Below the pieces are notes generated by a model, which saw nothing but the letters and a program-made list of their open reading frames with translations, did not search any database and was not told the DNA's origin. A program made the translations under genes and the position numbers. Shown here in pieces: positions 6,164 through 9,370 of a stretch of DNA of 9,370 nt (position 1 is its first letter; the number at the start of each line of letters is the position of its first letter). Source of the stretch: Holophagales bacterium (lineage in GTDB: Bacteria; Acidobacteriota; Holophagae; Holophagales; Holophagaceae). The DNA lies in NCBI GenBank assembly GCA_031256155.1, contig JAIRRD010000091.1, positions 1-9,370 on the forward strand. The letters are read 5' to 3'.

Positions 6164-8571
6164 CTGATTTTCAGCTGAACCACATCATCGCTTGGCAGAT
6201 GCTTCAGGACTGATAAATCATTCCACGGGATTAGGCTGGCATTTTGGCTGACCAACTGGTCTGTTGAAGCACCGTGCGTATAAACAAGATATGCAGTAGA
6301 GCCAGGCCGAAATTCCCATCTGGTTATTAAATTGACAATCCAATTTCTGTCGCTTGCGGCTGCGTCGCTGATGTCTTGCCATGAAGCCAAGGTGTTGTCG
6401 TCCACGTAGCATTTGAAGTCCCTAAAATTCCAAGTACCTGCCAGCCACTGGCTGAAAAATTGCATGGTTAGATGCGGGTTGATAGCATATGACAGGCGCA
6501 GGGTCTGGTCTATTTTGTTCAATGTGCGAAGCCCCGTTATTGGGATACCTTGGCTTGTCTGTACCCAGCTCCTTTCGCCTTCTTCTTTCACATAGGTGGT
6601 GCCCAGCTGTATTTCGAAAGCTGAATGGGGTTTGATGGTCTGATTGATGCCGTATTTGTTGCTCGGACCTCCTTCGGATTTCTGCTGATCCCAGGATACG
6701 CGCACATAGTAGGGCTTTTGCATCGCCGTGTCTGCCATCAACTCCATGAATGGGCGTTCTGGGGTGTGCAAGTATTTTTTCACTGGGTCCCAAAACGTCC
6801 TCAATTCCATGTCGCTGTATGCTGGAAAGTCAATGCCGACAGTGCAGGAAAAATACCAAAAGTTCATAAAATTAAAGCGAGTCGTGCCGTAAACGGATTT
6901 TTTAAGCTCTGTACCGGCCTGATCCCTAATCACATTGGCGCTCAGACTTGCTGAGTAATTGCGGACTACCCACCAGTTATGGTCTTGGTGTTTTTGGACC
7001 GTCAACAGCCCTGTCTGATAGTCGCTGCGGCTGAGATACCCGACATCGTTGGGATTGAATGTCCTGCTTGCATTCGCTGCGGCAAAGAGGATTGCTAGAC
7101 CATTGTCCCATACTCTGTTTGCGGAAAGGTGGCCCATCCAGCCGTCTTCTGCATCTCGGTTTCGCCATCCTGCGTCTGACATTGCCAGTGATGCCTGTAT
7201 CATCGTGCTCATGCCAGGGGTACGATAAATTCCGTCCAGGGCATAAGTCTTCGCCTCGCGTCCGCTGTCGCTCGCCTGACGCGTGTAGGATGCGAATCCG
7301 CCGATATAGCTCCCCCTGTTGTCCAAAAACTGTTGGACGCGAGCTACGCCGAAATTGGACAATGGGTATATTTCCCTGTCAAACTTATTGCCATCGGCAT
7401 CCAACATTTTTGCCCTGGCCGGCTCTACCGACGCACCTAGCACACCCAAGTTGAAGCCAGACTGCATTTTTGCAGTGTATTTGGCGGCGAGGCCAATATC
7501 CGTAGCCCTTGGAGCTTCCAACATGGTTTCGCCTTCCCTGGGTGGCGAGGCATATATCCCGCGCCCGATGCGCCTGCTATAAAATAAATCTTGGCCAATG
7601 ACGCGGAACAAATCTGACCCTTCTAGGAAGAAAGGGCGTTTTTCTGGGAAAAATGTTTCTGTCGTGCCAAGATTTATTACGGCTTGGTCAACCTCCACCT
7701 GCCCAAAGTCGGGCCAGATTGTCAAATCAAGCTGGGAGGACGTCGTCACTCCAAGGTGGGCGTCCAAACCAACCCGATTGGCCCATTTGCGGTCGTCAAA
7801 CCATGTCTCGGTTGTCTCAAACTTTCGCTGCGTGCTTGCATAAGGAATCAACTCACGCCTCAGATGAGGCTCAAGTCCCTCTATGCCCAACAATAGCGGA
7901 AACCTGCTCACAAACGCCGACTGACCCCTTGGGACTATATCCCACCAAGTGTATTCCCGGAACGCGCCCTCGTCTTGGCGGAGAAAATTGATGCCCCAGG
8001 TTTGTGCGCCGCGGCCTGGGTGGATTCGCAGAAGGGAGAGGGGAATCTTGATTTCGGCTGTCCAGCCACCCTCGTCAACCGAAACAGCACTCTCCCAGAC
8101 GCCATCCCAGCTTTTGTCATAGGATGTGTCGTTGTACCACATTTCATCCGCCTGGACTCCAGCTGCATTCACTAAAAAGCCGAAAGCGGTGCTCCTGTCG
8201 AGCAAGCTGTCAACAAATACTCCAAACCAATCGCTGTTGCTTAGCTGATCTCGCCTGTGGACGCGCTTTACCACGCTGGCTTTGCCATGCGGGTGGTGCA
8301 TCCTCGCTCCGATGTATAGGAAATTATTGTCGTACAGGACTTTGACTTCTGTTTTTAGCGTCGCCGTCCTGCCAAGGTCCGGCCAATCCTGCGTAAAATC
8401 CGTAGCCACCGGGAGTGCCTGCCAATCAGACTCATCCAGATGGCCATCTATTTTGATTTGTCCGCTTACACGTCTCGTTCTCAGGGATTTTTGGGGTTCC
8501 ACAGCAAAGGCCGCAAAGATTGTATAAAAAAATAGTGCATATAAAGCAAGTATACATCTGACAAATCGCAT
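6148..8571 (-). CDS. CBM9-like/DUF5916 outer-membrane protein
   Basis: Predicted outer-membrane β-barrel with an N-terminal carbohydrate-binding-like domain; its function is not established. 807 residues. Residues 1–23 form a signal peptide (hydrophobic core ALYALFFYTIFA, cleavage after AFA). Residues about 36–200 resemble the CBM9/DOMON-like fold (GQIKIDGHLDESDW at 37–50, FLYIGARM at 84–91). The DUF5916 region follows; its hallmark PDFGQVEVDQAVINLGTTET and FFPEKRPFFLEG lies at residues 287–318. The remainder has alternating aromatic β-strand character and ends VVQLKISWLFR, like a final barrel strand though not with the classical terminal Phe. GGAG at 8577–8580, 5 nt before the ATG, supports the start. 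It is upstream of tetR on the same strand (110-nt gap) and divergent from the DUF192 gene. Its composition is intermediate, AT-richer than the pump genes. A transport or glycan-related envelope role is possible but only inferred. Confidence 0.9.
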   Translation of the reverse strand: MRFVRCILALYALFFYTIFAAFAVEPQKSLRTRRVSGQIKIDGHLDESDWQALPVATDFTQDWPDLGRTATLKTEVKVLYDNNFLYIGARMHHPHGKASVVKRVHRRDQLSNSDWFGVFVDSLLDRSTAFGFLVNAAGVQADEMWYNDTSYDKSWDGVWESAVSVDEGGWTAEIKIPLSLLRIHPGRGAQTWGINFLRQDEGAFREYTWWDIVPRGQSAFVSRFPLLLGIEGLEPHLRRELIPYASTQRKFETTETWFDDRKWANRVGLDAHLGVTTSSQLDLTIWPDFGQVEVDQAVINLGTTETFFPEKRPFFLEGSDLFRVIGQDLFYSRRIGRGIYASPPREGETMLEAPRATDIGLAAKYTAKMQSGFNLGVLGASVEPARAKMLDADGNKFDREIYPLSNFGVARVQQFLDNRGSYIGGFASYTRQASDSGREAKTYALDGIYRTPGMSTMIQASLAMSDAGWRNRDAEDGWMGHLSANRVWDNGLAILFAAANASRTFNPNDVGYLSRSDYQTGLLTVQKHQDHNWWVVRNYSASLSANVIRDQAGTELKKSVYGTTRFNFMNFWYFSCTVGIDFPAYSDMELRTFWDPVKKYLHTPERPFMELMADTAMQKPYYVRVSWDQQKSEGGPSNKYGINQTIKPHSAFEIQLGTTYVKEEGERSWVQTSQGIPITGLRTLNKIDQTLRLSYAINPHLTMQFFSQWLAGTWNFRDFKCYVDDNTLASWQDISDAAASDRNWIVNLITRWEFRPGSTAYLVYTHGASTDQLVSQNASLIPWNDLSVLKHLPSDDVVQLKISWLFR

Positions 8572-8621
8572 TTCATCTCCACATCTTCATACATATAGGG
8601 TAACATGGAAAATATAGTGGT

Positions 8622-8659
8622 TTAGAGCAGTTTAACTTTTAGAAGGTAAACTGCTCTAA
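8622..8659. repeat. Perfect 13-bp inverted repeat (hairpin 1)
   Basis: TTAGAGCAGTTTA (8622–8634) is matched exactly by TAAACTGCTCTAA (8647–8659). The 12-nt centre can extend the stem by CTT/AAG after one A·G mismatch, leaving a TTAG loop. There is no T-run on either side, so it does not look like a rho-independent terminator. It lies between divergent genes, where termination would not be expected. Confidence 0.85.
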
Positions 8660-8664
8660 GCTGG

Positions 8665-8680
8665 GATTTGCTTGCAAATC
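8665..8680. repeat. 7-bp inverted repeat (hairpin 2)
   Basis: GATTTGC (8665–8671) pairs with GCAAATC (8674–8680) around TT; as a hairpin this would more likely be a 6-bp stem with a CTTG loop. It shares TTTGCTTGC with the inner part of the next hairpin (8667–8675 and 8708–8716), suggesting a common origin. Confidence 0.65.
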
Positions 8681-8684
8681 ACAG

Positions 8685-8741
8685 TTGCGTGATGCTCTTA
8701 GGCAAGCTTTGCTTGCCGTAAAGAGAGCATCACAAGCGCAA
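8685..8741. repeat. Nested inverted repeat (hairpin 3)
   Basis: Outer arms GTGATGCTCT (8689–8698) and AGAGCATCAC (8724–8733) are perfect over 10 bp. Inside them GGCAAGC (8701–8707) pairs with GCTTGCC (8711–8717) around TTT, linked by a short internal loop. TTGCG (8685–8689) can also pair with CGCAA (8737–8741) past a 4-nt bulge, in competition with the outermost G–C pair of the 10-bp arms. The result is a long, almost fully paired structure with no T-run. It could be a mobile palindromic intergenic element or a structured RNA or DNA regulatory site. Confidence 0.8.
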
Positions 8742-8810
8742 AATGCTCTGGGTCTTGAGAAGTTGGATTGTTCAATTCAAACAACGCTATAGCAGCTTAT
8801 GGAGAGGTAT

Positions 8811-9353
8811 ATGACGCATCAGATTTTTTTGAGTATAGCTCTTATTCTTAGCATCGCTGACACCGCCAATGCGAATGTCACTGTTGATGGCGGATTTGTT
8901 GTAGTCAAAGGCAAACGGTTTTTAGCCGAAGTAGCCCGCACCTCCGCTGAACACGCTCGCGGCCTGATGTACAGAGAAAACTTAAAATCAGACCGGTGCA
9001 TGTTTTTTGTATATGAACAGGACAGCTATCACTCAATCTGGATGAAGAATTGCCTGATTTCTCTGGACGTAGCCTGGGTTCGTGCTGACGGCACTGTGCT
9101 GGAAACAGTGGAAAACGTCCCCCCGTGTTCACCCATGCGTGGTGATGATTGTCCCTCTTACGGCGGCAGTTGCTTAAGCCGCCACTTCATTGAATTTCCA
9201 GCCGGAACATTCAAACGCATCGGCTTAAAAACTGGCGACAAAATAAGCTGGGAACTTGAATTATCCAATGGCGAATACTCCAAAGGCGGACCGCCTATTC
9301 CCAATAAATCCTCATCGGCTAAAAAAAAAAAAAAAAAGGCAAAAGTTAGTTAG
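8811..9353 (+). CDS. Secreted DUF192 family protein with lysine-rich tail
   Basis: Small exported protein of the DUF192 family, whose function is not established. I chose the ATG at 8811 (180 residues) because GGAGAGG (8801–8807) sits just upstream; an in-frame ATG at 8799 has no Shine-Dalgarno. Residues 1–21 form a weakly charged signal peptide (hydrophobic core IFLSIALILSIA, cleavage after TANA). The DUF192 domain covers about residues 30–151, with the family motifs GLMYRENL (51–58) and IWMKNCLISLDVAWV (76–90). An unusual cysteine-containing segment, VPPCSPMRGDDCPSYGGSC (103–121), lies within it; together with C63 and C81 this gives five cysteines, so disulfides are plausible in the periplasm. 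The tail after residue 152 is low-complexity and ends in six consecutive Lys encoded by a 17-A run. It is divergent from the DUF5916 gene, and no convincing promoter was identified. Confidence 0.9.
   Translation: MTHQIFLSIALILSIADTANANVTVDGGFVVVKGKRFLAEVARTSAEHARGLMYRENLKSDRCMFFVYEQDSYHSIWMKNCLISLDVAWVRADGTVLETVENVPPCSPMRGDDCPSYGGSCLSRHFIEFPAGTFKRIGLKTGDKISWELELSNGEYSKGGPPIPNKSSSAKKKKKKAKVS
9321..9337 (+). repeat. A17 homopolymer within the DUF192 coding sequence
   Basis: Seventeen consecutive A encode most of the Lys6 tail. Losing one A would replace the end with RQKLVRGN and move the stop to 9361–9363; gaining one A would end the protein after KGKS. Both alter only the last few residues beyond the folded domain. 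Such tracts are prone to replication, transcription and sequencing slippage. Confidence 0.9.
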
Positions 9354-9370
9354 AGGTAATTGAAAAATCC

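Noticed and set aside
8622..8659. Hairpin 1 as a rho-independent terminator
   Set aside because: No T-run follows either arm and it lies between divergent gene starts, where no transcript is expected to end.
8620..8750. CRISPR array
   Set aside because: The repeated units are short hexamers and palindromes at irregular spacing and in both orientations, with no direct repeats of 25–35 bp separated by unique spacers.
8763..8793. Promoter for the DUF192 gene (TTGGAT with TATAGC)
   Set aside because: Spacing is 19 nt, both hexamers are weak, and the start would lie almost at the Shine-Dalgarno.
8799..8810. Longer start for the DUF192 protein
   Set aside because: The ATG at 8799 has no Shine-Dalgarno, and its first codons overlap the strong GGAGAGG that serves the ATG at 8811.

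Overview
The window comes from a Gram-negative bacterium: it encodes a three-part envelope efflux pump and a predicted outer-membrane β-barrel protein. The phylum cannot be fixed from the sequence. DUF5916 and DUF192 proteins together with a TetR–TolC–MFP–RND cluster would fit Acidobacteriota, PVC-group bacteria or Proteobacteria. TGA is used as an ordinary stop by several genes, so the standard bacterial code applies.

Layout. Almost everything is on the minus strand, read from high to low coordinates: a DUF5916/CBM9-like outer-membrane protein (6148–8571), an intact TetR/CecR-like repressor (5330–6037), a broken remnant of a second TetR gene (5177–5320), a TolC-like outer-membrane factor (3849–5174), a membrane fusion protein (2623–3810) and an RND permease running off the left edge (1–2621). 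The three pump genes are tightly packed (2-nt, 38-nt and 1-nt junctions, each with a Shine-Dalgarno) and look like one operon headed by the repressor. At the right, a DUF192 protein (8811–9353) is read from the plus strand, divergent from the DUF5916 gene. The 239-bp divergent spacer holds a dense cluster of palindromes.

How it fits together. The repressor promoter carries a 20-bp palindrome (6080–6099) over predicted −35/−10 elements. This is the usual autorepression arrangement: an inducing ligand would release TetR and switch on repressor and pump together. The permease is a proton-driven HAE1-type RND pump with the paired TM4 aspartates; the fusion protein and outer-membrane factor would complete a trans-envelope duct for drugs or other toxic compounds. 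The DUF5916 and DUF192 genes have no evident functional tie to the pump.

Most notable. Directly between the intact repressor and the pump lies the C-terminal remnant of another repressor, about half identical to the end of the intact one, carrying an in-frame stop. Most of the remnant has the GC-rich composition of the pump genes, whereas the intact repressor is clearly AT-richer. This points to replacement of the original regulator by a divergent homologue. The outer-membrane factor that starts 2 nt after the remnant has no recognisable signal peptide, so the rearrangement may also have damaged its 5' end. Other observations are the palindrome cluster at 8620–8750 and a run of 17 A within the 3' end of the DUF192 gene.
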